A stretch of DNA of 64,000 bases from Cryobacterium sp. Y11 (GTDB taxonomy: Bacteria; Actinomycetota; Actinomycetes; Actinomycetales; Microbacteriaceae), in NCBI RefSeq assembly GCF_002929535.1, contig NZ_PJJO01000054.1, positions 62,001 to 126,000 on the forward strand, given 5' to 3'. The first letter of the stretch is position 1. Each line of letters starts with the position of its first letter. Position numbers and translations under genes: made by a program. Shown in pieces: positions 34,583-42,847 of the stretch. Under the pieces are notes generated by a model. That model was not told the DNA's origin. It ran no database searches and saw only the letters and a program-made list of their open reading frames with translations.

Positions 34583-35757
34583 GCGACTCGACGTCCCTCG
34601 CGCCAGACGGCGCGCACAATCGGTACGGGTGAGCCGAGCGGATGCTGATCGGTCGGCGCCCCGTCATAGGCTTGCACGCGGATGACATCGGCTCGCTTGC
34701 CCGGTGCGATCACTCCACGATCGTTAAGACCGGCGGCACGGGCGGGGTTGGCGCTCACCAGCGCGGCACCCTGCGGCAGCGTGATTTCGCCGCGACTGAA
34801 GAGGAGGAAAATGGCCTGGAGGGGGCTGCCGGGCACGTAATCGCTCGACAAGATGTCGAGCAGTCCGAGGTGGAGCAACTCGGTGGCCGAGACGTTGCCC
34901 GAATGCGAGCCGCCACGCACGATGTTGGGGGCACCCATAACGACGAGCTGGCCGGCGGCGCGAGCCGCTCGGGCCGCCACGATTGTCGTTGGAAACTCGG
35001 AGATGCGCACGCCGGCTTTCGTCGACTCGTCGACGTGCGCCTGTGTCGCGTCGTCGTGCGCGGCCATCGTGATGCCGCGGTCGTTGGCGCGCTCCGCCAT
35101 CAACCGGCGGTTGTCATCGGAGTACTGCGCCGAGAGCACGTGCAGCTCGGCGACGTGCTGGTCGAACTGCACGTTGCTCATGCTGTGTTTGCCCACCATA
35201 TAGGTGCGGAACGCCTCGACGTCGGCGTACTGGCGCTGCCCGGGCGTGTGGTCCATAAGCGACACCATCCTCACCCGGTCGTGCCCACCCACCTCGTCAA
35301 ACACGTCAACGACATCCGGCGTCGCGACCTCGCAGCGCAAATGAACGTAGTGGTCGGCCCGCAGCAGGCCGGACTCGGCGGCGTGGATCACGGCCTTCAC
35401 CAGTGTGCGCGCGTCACCGCTGATGCGATTCTCACCCGGCCCGCTGCCGATGCGCATCGCGTCGAGCACGGTTGTCATTCCCGACGCTGCCATCTGCGCG
35501 TCGTGCGCGATGACGGCCGGAATCGGGTCCCAAAACCGCTTGGGGCGCGGCTGGTAGTGCGACTCGACCTGGTCGGTGTGTAGTTCGACGAGGCCGGGCA
35601 GCAGGTAATCCGTTCCCATGTCGAGGGCGGGCACGCCGTCGACAACCAGGTATGGGTCGTCAGAGACCTCGACGATGACACCGTTCGTGATGCGCACGGA
35701 TCCATGCACAACCTGATCGGTGAGCACGATGTGAGCGTTATTGAGAACGAGGGACAT
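34579..35757 (-). CDS. phnM: Alpha-D-ribose 1-methylphosphonate 5-triphosphate diphosphatase
   Basis: Removes pyrophosphate from ribose 1-alkylphosphonate 5-triphosphate. The 392-residue amidohydrolase-type enzyme has DYLLPGLVELHTDQVESHYQPRPKRFWDP (metal His), SLMDHTPGQRQYADV, MAAHDDAT and MGAPNIVRGGSHSGNVSA, all PhnM hallmarks. It overlaps its upstream neighbour by 1 bp (TGATG). Cytoplasmic. Confidence 0.94.
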   Translation of the reverse strand: MSLVLNNAHIVLTDQVVHGSVRITNGVIVEVSDDPYLVVDGVPALDMGTDYLLPGLVELHTDQVESHYQPRPKRFWDPIPAVIAHDAQMAASGMTTVLDAMRIGSGPGENRISGDARTLVKAVIHAAESGLLRADHYVHLRCEVATPDVVDVFDEVGGHDRVRMVSLMDHTPGQRQYADVEAFRTYMVGKHSMSNVQFDQHVAELHVLSAQYSDDNRRLMAERANDRGITMAAHDDATQAHVDESTKAGVRISEFPTTIVAARAARAAGQLVVMGAPNIVRGGSHSGNVSATELLHLGLLDILSSDYVPGSPLQAIFLLFSRGEITLPQGAALVSANPARAAGLNDRGVIAPGKRADVIRVQAYDGAPTDQHPLGSPVPIVRAVWREGRRVA

Positions 35758-36434
35758 CAGGCGGTCTCCAGAGCGAATTGGTGGGCAAAGGGATAAACGG
35801 AGAGAATCTCGAAGGCAGCGCCGGGCTGCGGCTCGACGCTGATCGTGATGCCGGACAGCGGCACGTCGACGCCGGCTACGTTCGCGAAGTGCTGCGCCAG
35901 CGCGGCGTCGACCTCCGCGGTGCGCTCGGCGGGCACAGAATCGGTCAGGGTGAGATGAAAGTGGAACTCGTCGAAAACGTACGGGTAGCCCCAGCGGTCA
36001 AACAGCTCGCGCTGGCGCGGCGTGAGGTGTGGGGCGCGGCGGCGGCGAACATCCGCTTCATTCAACGGCGCCCGAAAGTCGTCGAACTGCCGCACGGCGG
36101 ATGCCGCGAGTTCGTTCAGACCGTCTTGATTGCCGTTGGGAAGCAGCACGCGGAAACTGCCCATCGTCGCCGGGCGCGGGCCAGGAATCGTGACCGGTGC
36201 GCGCCCGGCCGCGAAAGCCGCGGCCACCGCCAGCAGCTCAGCCTCGGTGTGTCCCTCGGCGAGGTGGAACGGCGCAGCGAGCGTGGCGTGAAAGCCATAG
36301 CGACGCGCGTCAATGGTGAGGCCACGCAGGTCGTCGCGGTCGTACCAGGTGTCGACTTCGGCCTTGAGTCGCAGTGCTGCGGCAGCATCGTTCTCGCCGA
36401 CTCCTGGCACCGCATAGACGGCGTATCGCCTCAT
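35757..36434 (-). CDS. DUF1045 2H-type phosphoesterase of phosphonate clusters
   Basis: A 225-residue protein with the two short motifs of the 2H phosphoesterase superfamily: HATL (His49, in YGFHATLAAPFHL) and HLTL (His160, in FHFHLTLTDSV), about 110 residues apart. The family (DUF1045) is found in C-P lyase operons. phnP, whose product opens the ribose cyclic phosphate, is missing here, so this protein may do that step. That role is inference. It overlaps phnL and phnM, so it is co-translated with them. Confidence 0.82.
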   Translation of the reverse strand: MRRYAVYAVPGVGENDAAAALRLKAEVDTWYDRDDLRGLTIDARRYGFHATLAAPFHLAEGHTEAELLAVAAAFAAGRAPVTIPGPRPATMGSFRVLLPNGNQDGLNELAASAVRQFDDFRAPLNEADVRRRRAPHLTPRQRELFDRWGYPYVFDEFHFHLTLTDSVPAERTAEVDAALAQHFANVAGVDVPLSGITISVEPQPGAAFEILSVYPFAHQFALETA

Positions 36435-37174
36435 GCGAGCACCTCTTCGCGCACGGCTGTGAATGACTGCACGTCGACGGTCAGGTCAGCGACGGCCTCG
36501 CGCACGTCGGCGTCGTGGAAGATCGCTAACATTCCGGTTCCATGCCCGAGGCTCTCGCGAATCAGGTCGATCACGACACCGCGATTTCGGGCGTCGAGCG
36601 ACGCGGTGGGTTCGTCGAGCAGTAGGAGTGGCCGCTCGATGATGAAGCCGCGAGCGATGTTCACACGCTGCTGCTCTCCGCCAGAAAAGGTCGCCGGTGG
36701 AAGCTTCCACAGCCGCTCGGGGATGCTCAGGCGAGCCAACAGCTCACCGGCTCGCTCGCGTGCCACCGCTCGCTCGACCCCGCGCTCAATGAGCGGCTCG
36801 GCGACGACGTCGAGGGCTGGCACGCGGGGCACCGCGCGCAAGAACTGACTCACGTACCCAATGGTCTCCCGCCGGGCGGCGAGCACCTGGCGAGGCTCCG
36901 CCGTGACCAGATCCATAACGGAACCTTGATGGCTGAGTAAAATGCGCCCAGAATTGGCGCCGTAGCTGCCGAAGACCATCTTCATGACGGTACTCTTGCC
37001 AGCTCCTGACTCGCCGCCGAGCACCACGCACGCCCCGCGCGGCACATCGAAGGTCATCCCGCGCAGCACGGGCAGCTGATGCGAGTCCTGCAGGTGCAGG
37101 GTGAACGTCTTGTCGACGTCTTGAACGGACAGGGCCGCGTCCTTGGGCATTCGGTTGGTTGTGTCGTATGTCAT
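36431..37174 (-). CDS. phnL: C-P lyase ABC-like protein PhnL
   Basis: A 247-residue ABC ATPase-like subunit associated with the C-P lyase complex. Walker A LGGESGAGKSTVMKM, signature FSGGEQQRVNIARGF, Walker B LLLLDEPTASLD. The TLHLQDSHQLPVLRGMTFDVPRG segment and RRETIGYVSQFLRAVPRVPALDVVAEPL are PhnL-specific. The start at 37174 is 5 bp after the phnK stop. Confidence 0.93.
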   Translation of the reverse strand: MTYDTTNRMPKDAALSVQDVDKTFTLHLQDSHQLPVLRGMTFDVPRGACVVLGGESGAGKSTVMKMVFGSYGANSGRILLSHQGSVMDLVTAEPRQVLAARRETIGYVSQFLRAVPRVPALDVVAEPLIERGVERAVARERAGELLARLSIPERLWKLPPATFSGGEQQRVNIARGFIIERPLLLLDEPTASLDARNRGVVIDLIRESLGHGTGMLAIFHDADVREAVADLTVDVQSFTAVREEVLA

Positions 37175-37179
37175 GGAGA

Positions 37180-37983
37180 TCAGCCCTGGAGGATCGAAGA
37201 GACGAGCAGTTGGGTGTAGGCGGCCTGCGGGTCATCGAGCACCCGGTCGGTGAGGCCGGACTCGATCACGGCGCCGTCTTTCATCACCAGCGTGCGGTGG
37301 GAGATGAGGCGTGCCACAGCGAGGTCATGCGTGACGATCACGACAGCGAGACCGAGCTCAGATACCAGCGAGCGGATGAGATCGAGCAGGCGTGCCTGCA
37401 CGGACACGTCCAGGCCGCTGGTCGGCTCATCCATGAAGACGAGGCGCGGGCCGAACACGAGGTTGCGTGCAACCTGCACGCGCTGGCGCATACCGCCCGA
37501 GAACAGCGTTGGCGCATCGTCCATCCGATCGGTCGGGATCTCCACCCGGCGCAGCCACTCTTCGGCTTCGGCCCGGATCTGGCCGAAGTGGCGCCATCCG
37601 TTCGCCATCAGTGGCTCGCCGACGTTGCCGCCCGCGCTGACGTGCATGCGCAGTCCATCGGCGGCGTTCTGGTGCACGAAGCCCCAGTCGGTGCGCCAGA
37701 GTCGGCGCACTTCGCGTTCGCTCAGGGTCGACAGGTCCAGCAGGTCTTCCCGCGCGCCGCCCGCAACGTTCTGCCGCGCCGTGCGGTACCGGATGGAACC
37801 CTCATCGAGTGCGAGTCGCTGGGCCAGCATGCCGAGCAGGGTGGTTTTTCCCGAGCCCGACTCGCCCACGACGGCCAGCACCTCGCCGGGCCACAGATCG
37901 AAGCTGACATCGCGGCAGCCGTACCGGTCGCCATAGCGATGGCTGGCACCAGTCACGCTCAGGAGGGGCGTTTCGTCATTCAT
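37180..37983 (-). CDS. phnK: C-P lyase ABC-like protein PhnK
   Basis: A 267-residue ABC ATPase-like protein that binds the C-P lyase core. Walker A VGESGSGKTTLLGML, signature LFSGGMRQRVQVARNL, Walker B LVFMDEPTSGLDVS; GFVHQNAADGLRMHVSAGGNVGEPLM is the PhnK pattern. The start is ATG 37983, whose ATGA overlaps the phnJ stop; the longer frame lies within phnJ. Confidence 0.94.
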   Translation of the reverse strand: MNDETPLLSVTGASHRYGDRYGCRDVSFDLWPGEVLAVVGESGSGKTTLLGMLAQRLALDEGSIRYRTARQNVAGGAREDLLDLSTLSEREVRRLWRTDWGFVHQNAADGLRMHVSAGGNVGEPLMANGWRHFGQIRAEAEEWLRRVEIPTDRMDDAPTLFSGGMRQRVQVARNLVFGPRLVFMDEPTSGLDVSVQARLLDLIRSLVSELGLAVVIVTHDLAVARLISHRTLVMKDGAVIESGLTDRVLDDPQAAYTQLLVSSILQG

Positions 37984-38852
37984 GCATTCACCTCGGTAAT
38001 GTGGTCGTGCTCGCGTGCCGTGAGGGTGCGCTCGCAGTGATCGGTGTCGGAGCACACGAACATGACCCCGCCGTGATCATCGATGAGCACCTCGTCGAGG
38101 TACACCTCGGTGGACTCACAGATCTCGCAGGGCTGGTCGAAGCGTTGCGGTTCGAACGGGAAATCGTCGAATCCGAGGCTCTCCACGTCGGTGTATGGCG
38201 GGATCGCGTAGATGCGCTTCTCCCGCCCGGCTCCGAACAGTTGTAGTGCGGGGCTCTGGTGCATCTTGGGGTTATCGAAGCTCGGGATGGGTGACGGCGC
38301 CATGACGTATCGGCCGTTCACGAGCACCGGGTAGTCGTACGTCTTAGCGATGTGCCCATATTTCGCGATGTCCTCGTAGAGTTTGACGTACATCAGGCCG
38401 TATTCTTCGAGCGCGTGCAGGCGCCGGGTCTCGGTCTCGCGCGGTTCCAGAAAACGCAGCGGCTCCGGAATGGGCACCTGGTACACCACGATCTGTTTCT
38501 CGGTCAGCGGAGTCTCGGGAATCCGGTGCCGGGTCTGGATGATCGTGGCATGATCCGTGCGCGTGGTGCTGGCGGCGCCCGCTACCTTCTCGAAGAAAGC
38601 CCGGATGGACACCGCGTTAGTCGTATCGTCGGCACCCTGGTCAATCACCTTCAGCGTGTCGGCCGGGCCGATCACCGATGCGGTGAGCTGTACCCCTCCG
38701 GTGCCCCAGCCGCGGGGCATTGGCACCTCACGTGAGGCGAACGGCACCTGGAACCCGGGGATGGCGACGCCCTTGAGTAGCGCACGACGCACGACCCGCT
38801 TGGTCTGCTCGTCGAGGTAGCCCTCGTTGTACACGATCCGTGGGCCGCTCAT
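37980..38852 (-). CDS. phnJ: C-P lyase catalytic subunit (radical SAM-type)
   Basis: Cleaves the carbon-phosphorus bond of ribose 1-methylphosphonate 5-phosphate by radical chemistry. The 290 residues carry the Cys cluster Cys242, 245, 267 and 273 (QPCEICES, VMFVCSDTDHC), matching the four functional cysteines of the E. coli enzyme, so the protein should be active. N-terminal YNEGYLDEQTKRVVRRALLKG is conserved. It overlaps both neighbours. Confidence 0.96.
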   Translation of the reverse strand: MSGPRIVYNEGYLDEQTKRVVRRALLKGVAIPGFQVPFASREVPMPRGWGTGGVQLTASVIGPADTLKVIDQGADDTTNAVSIRAFFEKVAGAASTTRTDHATIIQTRHRIPETPLTEKQIVVYQVPIPEPLRFLEPRETETRRLHALEEYGLMYVKLYEDIAKYGHIAKTYDYPVLVNGRYVMAPSPIPSFDNPKMHQSPALQLFGAGREKRIYAIPPYTDVESLGFDDFPFEPQRFDQPCEICESTEVYLDEVLIDDHGGVMFVCSDTDHCERTLTAREHDHITEVNA

Positions 38853-39979
38853 GCGTTCTCCTCGATCAGGGTGTTGTTGTCGGTCGCAGGCGCCTCGGCC
38901 GGCTCGGCGGGGTGACGCGCCTGAAACTCACGGCGTAGGCTGCGGATCAGCCCGAGTTCCGCCTGAAAATCGACATAGTGCGGCAGTTTCAGGTGCTCGA
39001 CGAAGCCGGCAGCCTCAACGTTGTCGGCGTGGGCGATCACGAATTCCTCATCCTGCGCTGGCGATACGATACGCTCGCCAAATTCCTCGTGCCGCAACGT
39101 GCGGTCAACCAGCGACATCGACATGGCCTTACGCTCTGCTCGGCCAAAGACGAGCCCGTAGCCGCGGGTGAACTGCGGCGCCTGATCGGCGCTGCCAACG
39201 AACTGGTTGACCATCTGGCACTCGGTCAGTTCGATGCGCCCAATCGGCACGGCGTACCCGATCTCGGGGGCGAAGAAGTCGACCTCGACCTCGCCGACGC
39301 GCACCTCACCCACGAACGGATGGTTATTGCCAAAGCCTCGCTGCGTGGAATAGCCCAGCGACAACAGAAAGCCCTCGTCGCCGCGGGTCAGGGCCTGCAG
39401 GCGCTCGGCTCGGCTCATTGGGAAGACGGTCGGCTCGCGGGTCAGGTCGCCCGGATCCGGATCGGTCCATCCTTCGTCTGGCCGATCGCGCTCAACGAGC
39501 GCGTCTGCACCGAGCAGATCGGTCACCCGGGGCATCGGCTCGTCGATCGGCACGTCCGGGGTTGCTACCTCCGGGGTGTGCAGTTCGTCGGCGAGCAGGC
39601 GGTGCGTGTAGTCAAACGTTGCGCCGAGCTGCTGACCACCGGGAATATCCTTGAACGTCGCAGACACGCGGCGCTCCGAGGGCAGGCCGACGGTGTCGAC
39701 CGCGATCGTAATACCGAACCGCGGCAGCGTCGTGCGGTACGAGCGCATCAGCGTGACCGCTTCAAGCACGTCGCCCTGCGCCTGCAGCAGTGCTTTGGCG
39801 GCGAGCTCCGGGTCGTATAGTGAGCCCTCGGCCATCACGCGTGAGACGAGCACGCCCATCTGATTGCGAATTTGCGGGTAGTCGATGCGCGGGGCATCGA
39901 TGCTGCCCCGCCCGCGCTTGGCGAGCAGCGCGTGCGCGTTGGCGATCGCTTTCTCGCCTCCCTTGACGGCGACGTACAT
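38849..39979 (-). CDS. phnI: C-P lyase core subunit PhnI
   Basis: A 376-residue component of the PhnGHIJ core that, with PhnG and PhnH, displaces adenine from ATP with phosphonate. N-terminus MYVAVKGGEKAIANAHALL, then DDERLL-like SYSTQRGFGNNHPFVGEVRVGEVEVDF and the C-terminal VEAAGFVEHLKLPHYVDFQAELGLIRSLR, strongly conserved in the family. ATG 39979 overlaps the phnH stop by 1 bp; the end overlaps phnJ by 4 bp. Confidence 0.95.
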   Translation of the reverse strand: MYVAVKGGEKAIANAHALLAKRGRGSIDAPRIDYPQIRNQMGVLVSRVMAEGSLYDPELAAKALLQAQGDVLEAVTLMRSYRTTLPRFGITIAVDTVGLPSERRVSATFKDIPGGQQLGATFDYTHRLLADELHTPEVATPDVPIDEPMPRVTDLLGADALVERDRPDEGWTDPDPGDLTREPTVFPMSRAERLQALTRGDEGFLLSLGYSTQRGFGNNHPFVGEVRVGEVEVDFFAPEIGYAVPIGRIELTECQMVNQFVGSADQAPQFTRGYGLVFGRAERKAMSMSLVDRTLRHEEFGERIVSPAQDEEFVIAHADNVEAAGFVEHLKLPHYVDFQAELGLIRSLRREFQARHPAEPAEAPATDNNTLIEENA

Positions 39980-40617
39980 TAGGCGTTCCTCTTCTCATCA
40001 GTGTGGGCAATCGCAGCAATCAGCGCGGTTGTTCGTGGCAGGCCAAGCACCGCGGTCTCGGCCGCGAGGATGAGGTCAACGCCGCGCGGAAAGTTCGAGT
40101 GGTTTTCGTGCCACTGAGTGAGGAATTCATTCGGCAGGCCGGCGCCGTCCCAGTGAGCGACGCCAGGGATGCCCGGCCCGGTCGCTGTCAGGGAGCCGAT
40201 ACCGGGTGCGCAACAGGCATCGATCACGAGTGTTGCTGACCGGTGTGGCTCTTCGTCTGTGCCCCGTGCGAGGTCGGCCAGGCGCGGCGCCGTGGACGGC
40301 GATGACGCGATAACGAACGCCGCGTCATCCGCTTGATCGACGATGCGCGCGCCGGTGTGAAAGGCGATCCAAGCACAGACCTCGGGGGCGGCGCGTAGCG
40401 CGGGGTCGAGCCAGAGGGGGGTCTGCTCGTCGCACAGCGCCAGAATAACGGCCCCCATGGTCACCCCGAGCGGCGCGGGGGGCAGCAGGTCCACCTCGAC
40501 AGGTTGCGGCGTGGTCGGGCGTGCGAGTGCCTCGAGCACAGCGCGGAACACCCGCTGTGCGTCGCGCACCGGGTTCGCGAATCCGGGCGTGAGGTTCTGT
40601 GGAATCAGCGTGCTCAT
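39979..40617 (-). CDS. phnH: C-P lyase core subunit PhnH
   Basis: A 212-residue PhnH: LTPGFANPVRDAQRVFRAVLEALARPT at the N-terminus, LLPPAPLGVTMGAVILALCDEQTPLWLD, and GPGIPG...NFPRGVDLILA, as in the family. The start is ATG 40617 (MSTLIPQNLTPGFANP), overlapping the phnG stop as ATGA; the much longer open frame upstream is shadow within phnG. Confidence 0.94.
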   Translation of the reverse strand: MSTLIPQNLTPGFANPVRDAQRVFRAVLEALARPTTPQPVEVDLLPPAPLGVTMGAVILALCDEQTPLWLDPALRAAPEVCAWIAFHTGARIVDQADDAAFVIASSPSTAPRLADLARGTDEEPHRSATLVIDACCAPGIGSLTATGPGIPGVAHWDGAGLPNEFLTQWHENHSNFPRGVDLILAAETAVLGLPRTTALIAAIAHTDEKRNA

Positions 40618-41099
40618 TCGTGCTCCCTTGCAACGGTGAAGAAGTCGACAACCGTGCTGCGTGCGTCGGCATTGGCCGCCGAGTCGCGCTTGGTCTGTTC
40701 GCGTTCGAGCGGCTCGATAACGTCGGTGAGTACGCGTTCCCGCTGTGTCGGCGCGCTCAGCAGCGCGTCGAAGACGGCGGCGAGACCGGCGTGCTCTGGG
40801 TGGCTGCCCAGCACGTACGACGTGCCGCTCGCCTCGTCGGCGCCGGCGCCATGGAGCATCACGGTTGCCCGGGAAACGGTCGCCTCGCCGAGGTTGAAGC
40901 GGTCGCCGGTGCCGCCGATTCGGCCCTGCACCATAACCAAGCCTGCTTCCGGGCCCCGCAAGTATGCGACCTCTGGCTGCTCCCCCCACGCGGCCCACAG
41001 TGCGGCCAAGTCGGCGTGCGAGGCTCCTGCGAGCACTCGCGCGGCGCGGCGCCGCTCTTCAACGGCACGCTCATCCGCTGTTTTCTCCTGTGCCCTCAT
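40614..41099 (-). CDS. phnG: C-P lyase core subunit PhnG
   Basis: A 161-residue PhnG, first gene of the phnGHIJKL operon. Conserved LRGPEAGLVMVQGRIGGTGDRFNLGEATVSRATV and DALLSAPTQRERVLTDVIEPLE are visible. ATG 41099 is preferred because GAAGGG sits 7 nt upstream; a GTG at 41114 would add five residues. A strong palindrome, the probable PhnF operator, lies 33 bp upstream. Confidence 0.92.
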   Translation of the reverse strand: MRAQEKTADERAVEERRRAARVLAGASHADLAALWAAWGEQPEVAYLRGPEAGLVMVQGRIGGTGDRFNLGEATVSRATVMLHGAGADEASGTSYVLGSHPEHAGLAAVFDALLSAPTQRERVLTDVIEPLEREQTKRDSAANADARSTVVDFFTVAREHE

Positions 41100-41131
41100 G
41101 TTCGATCCCTTCACGCCTCACATGCTCCCAA

Positions 41132-41153
41132 GTTGTCTATTTATCTAGACAAC
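41132..41153. promoter_or_regulatory. PhnF operator between phnG and phnF
   Basis: Perfect 8-bp arms GTTGTCTA (41132-41139) and TAGACAAC (41146-41153) with a 6-bp spacer, in the divergent region. HutC/PhnF-type GntR proteins bind such GTnTAnAC-like palindromes, so this is the likely repressor site for both operons. Confidence 0.78.
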
Positions 41154-41252
41154 CCAAAGATTAGGCCCCTAAGGTTGAAGACAGAAGCCTCCCGGTCGAC
41201 GCGGAGGCCACCACCAGATGAACGTCCGGTGAACCAACAACAAGGACACCCC

Positions 41253-42002
41253 GTGACGGATCACCCATCGGTCTCCCGATCGAACAGCGGATACTCAGCC
41301 TGGCGCCTGATCAGCGAGGAATTGCGCCTGGACATTGACGGCGGCCGACTGCACACGGGCGACCGCCTACCCACTGAGAATGTGCTCGCCGAGCGTTTCG
41401 GTGTTAACCGGCACACGGCACGTCAGGCCATCGCCGCATTGGCAGAGGAGGGGCTGGTCGAATCTCGGCGCGGCAGCGGCACCTTTGTGACCGGCCACGC
41501 TGTGCGCCTGCACCGGATCGGTCTGCGCACCCGCATGACAACCAGCCTCGGTGACCAAAGCGCATCGGCGACCATCCGCGTGCTGCACAACGCCATCGAG
41601 GACGCACCGTCAGAGATCGCCCGGCGGCTGGGAATTGACGGCCGCCGGGCGATCCGGGTCGAAACGACGCGTTCCGCTGGCGGGCAGCAGATCTCGGTGA
41701 GTACGCACTGGTTTGATGTCGAGCGCGTGCCCGACATCGCGACTGCTCTGCGGCGCACCGGATCAGTCACTGCGGCGCTGCACGCGAGCGGTATCGACGA
41801 CTATGTGCGCGCGTCGACCGTCGTTGGCGCGCGACACGCCACCATAACGGAGTCCGAGTTACTCACGTTGGGGCCCGGCGCGATCGTGCTCGTCACCGAG
41901 GCGCTCGACACCCTGCCCGATGGCACCCCGCTGCAGCACGTCATGACGCGCTTTTCGGCGCAACGCGTGCGGTTAGACATCGAGCACCCGCGCGCCGACT
42001 AA
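41253..42002 (+). CDS. phnF: PhnF, GntR/HutC-family regulator
   Basis: A 249-residue GntR regulator with winged helix (LISEELRLDIDGGRLHTGDRLPTENVLAERFGVNRHTARQAIAALAEEGLVESRRGSGTFV) and a UTRA effector domain (ARRLGIDGRRAIRVETTRSAGGQQISVSTHWFDVERVPDI, PLQHVMTRFSAQRVRLDIE). GTG 41253 follows AAGGA; the long upstream frame is antisense to phnG. Divergent from phnGHIJ, so a phosphonate-operon repressor. Confidence 0.9.
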   Translation: MTDHPSVSRSNSGYSAWRLISEELRLDIDGGRLHTGDRLPTENVLAERFGVNRHTARQAIAALAEEGLVESRRGSGTFVTGHAVRLHRIGLRTRMTTSLGDQSASATIRVLHNAIEDAPSEIARRLGIDGRRAIRVETTRSAGGQQISVSTHWFDVERVPDIATALRRTGSVTAALHASGIDDYVRASTVVGARHATITESELLTLGPGAIVLVTEALDTLPDGTPLQHVMTRFSAQRVRLDIEHPRAD

Positions 42003-42227
42003 CAGATCTGAGCGAACGATCACGTCGATGACCGGGTAATCGATCTGCGCGTGCCCCACAATTGTGCTGAAAATTGACCCGCACATACCGAGATATCACG
42101 CGGTAGGAGTGCGGAAAGCCAGTTCACACGCTCCGTCGGTATGTTTTGCCGTATTGTACGCAAGAACGTAGTTGCAGCATCCGTTGTAGCGGGGCAAAAT
42201 ACCCATAACGTTTGAACGGAGAGTCCC

Positions 42228-42605
42228 GTGCCCGCCTCATTTCTTGTCATTGATTCCCAGTCGAGTACGCCGCCGTTCGAGCAGTTGCGCAGCCAGGTGA
42301 TCGCGGCGGTGCGCTCCGGCCGGCTGGCCCACGACACCCGGCTGCCAACCGTGCGAGCCCTCGCTGCCGAACTCGGCCTGGCTACGAACACGGTCGCCCG
42401 CGCCTACCGCGAGCTGGAGCGAGACAGCGTGATCGAAACGCGTGGCCGATTTGGGTCATTCATCGCGTCCGACGGCGATGCTTCGGAGCGGCACGCGCAG
42501 GCGGCCGCCGACTCCTTTGCGGCCCGGATGAACCAACTCGGCGTAAGTCCGGCCGAAGCGCTCGCGCTCGTCACCGAAGCGCTGGAGCGCGATTCGAGCT
42601 CGTAA
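42228..42605 (+). CDS. Short GntR-family (YtrA-like) regulator, copy 1
   Basis: A 125-residue GntR protein: winged helix (TPPFEQLRSQVIAAVRSGRLAHDTRLPTVRALAAELGLATNTVARAYRELERDSVIETRGRFGSFIA) and a short helical tail, the YtrA type, which usually controls ABC-type exporters or membrane proteins. GTG 42228 follows GGAG 6 nt upstream. It is closely similar to the protein at 43837-44199, so the two are duplicates. Its downstream DNA contains an oleD-like scar. Confidence 0.88.
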   Translation: MPASFLVIDSQSSTPPFEQLRSQVIAAVRSGRLAHDTRLPTVRALAAELGLATNTVARAYRELERDSVIETRGRFGSFIASDGDASERHAQAAADSFAARMNQLGVSPAEALALVTEALERDSSS

Positions 42606-42667
42606 CTGCCCGTGAGTGTACTCAACCGACCGGGCCCGCGCCCGGTCCGTGGGTCCACGATCTATCA

Positions 42668-42705
42668 TGGGCCCGACTTCCGAGCCTGGGCCCGACTTCC
42701 GAGCC
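42668..42705 (+). repeat. Two tandem 19-bp units in the gntR1 downstream gap
   Basis: TGGGCCCGACTTCCGAGCC at 42668-42686 is repeated exactly at 42687-42705, and a third unit starts (TGGGCCCG) at 42706. The array leads straight into the duplicated oleD-like sequence. Confidence 0.85.
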
Positions 42706-42706
42706 T

Positions 42707-42773
42707 GGGCCCGGTCGAAGCACTCCGGCAGGGCGGGGGGTAGGGCCGCCACGATAGTGGGCGACAAGGCGCG
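42707..42773 (-). pseudogene. Remnant of the oleD 3' end
   Basis: About 66 bp match 44280-44346, which holds the oleD stop and last codons, at roughly 75-80% by eye: shared blocks include GGGCCCGGTCG and CGATAGTGGGC. The minus strand reads VAHYRGGP in one frame, like the oleD end AAHYRAGR. It follows the gntR copy at the same relative place as oleD follows gntR copy 2. Confidence 0.65.
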
Positions 42774-42800
42774 GGCAGGGGGCGTCGATTGCCAACCCGA

Positions 42801-42826
42801 TTTTGTATTGCTACTCTGGTACAAAA
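42801..42826 (+). promoter_or_regulatory. Candidate GntR operator upstream of the membrane gene
   Basis: TTTTGTA (42801-42807) and TACAAAA (42820-42826) form a 7-bp inverted repeat with a 12-bp spacer, 21 bp before the start of the membrane gene. A good size for a YtrA-type GntR dimer. Confidence 0.5.
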
Positions 42827-42847
42827 CACACACAAAGGGAGGGTTTC

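Noticed and set aside
40599..41252. Long upstream extension of the phnF frame
   Set aside because: It overlaps phnG in antisense and lacks similarity; GTG 41253 has a ribosome site and the GntR domain begins soon after.
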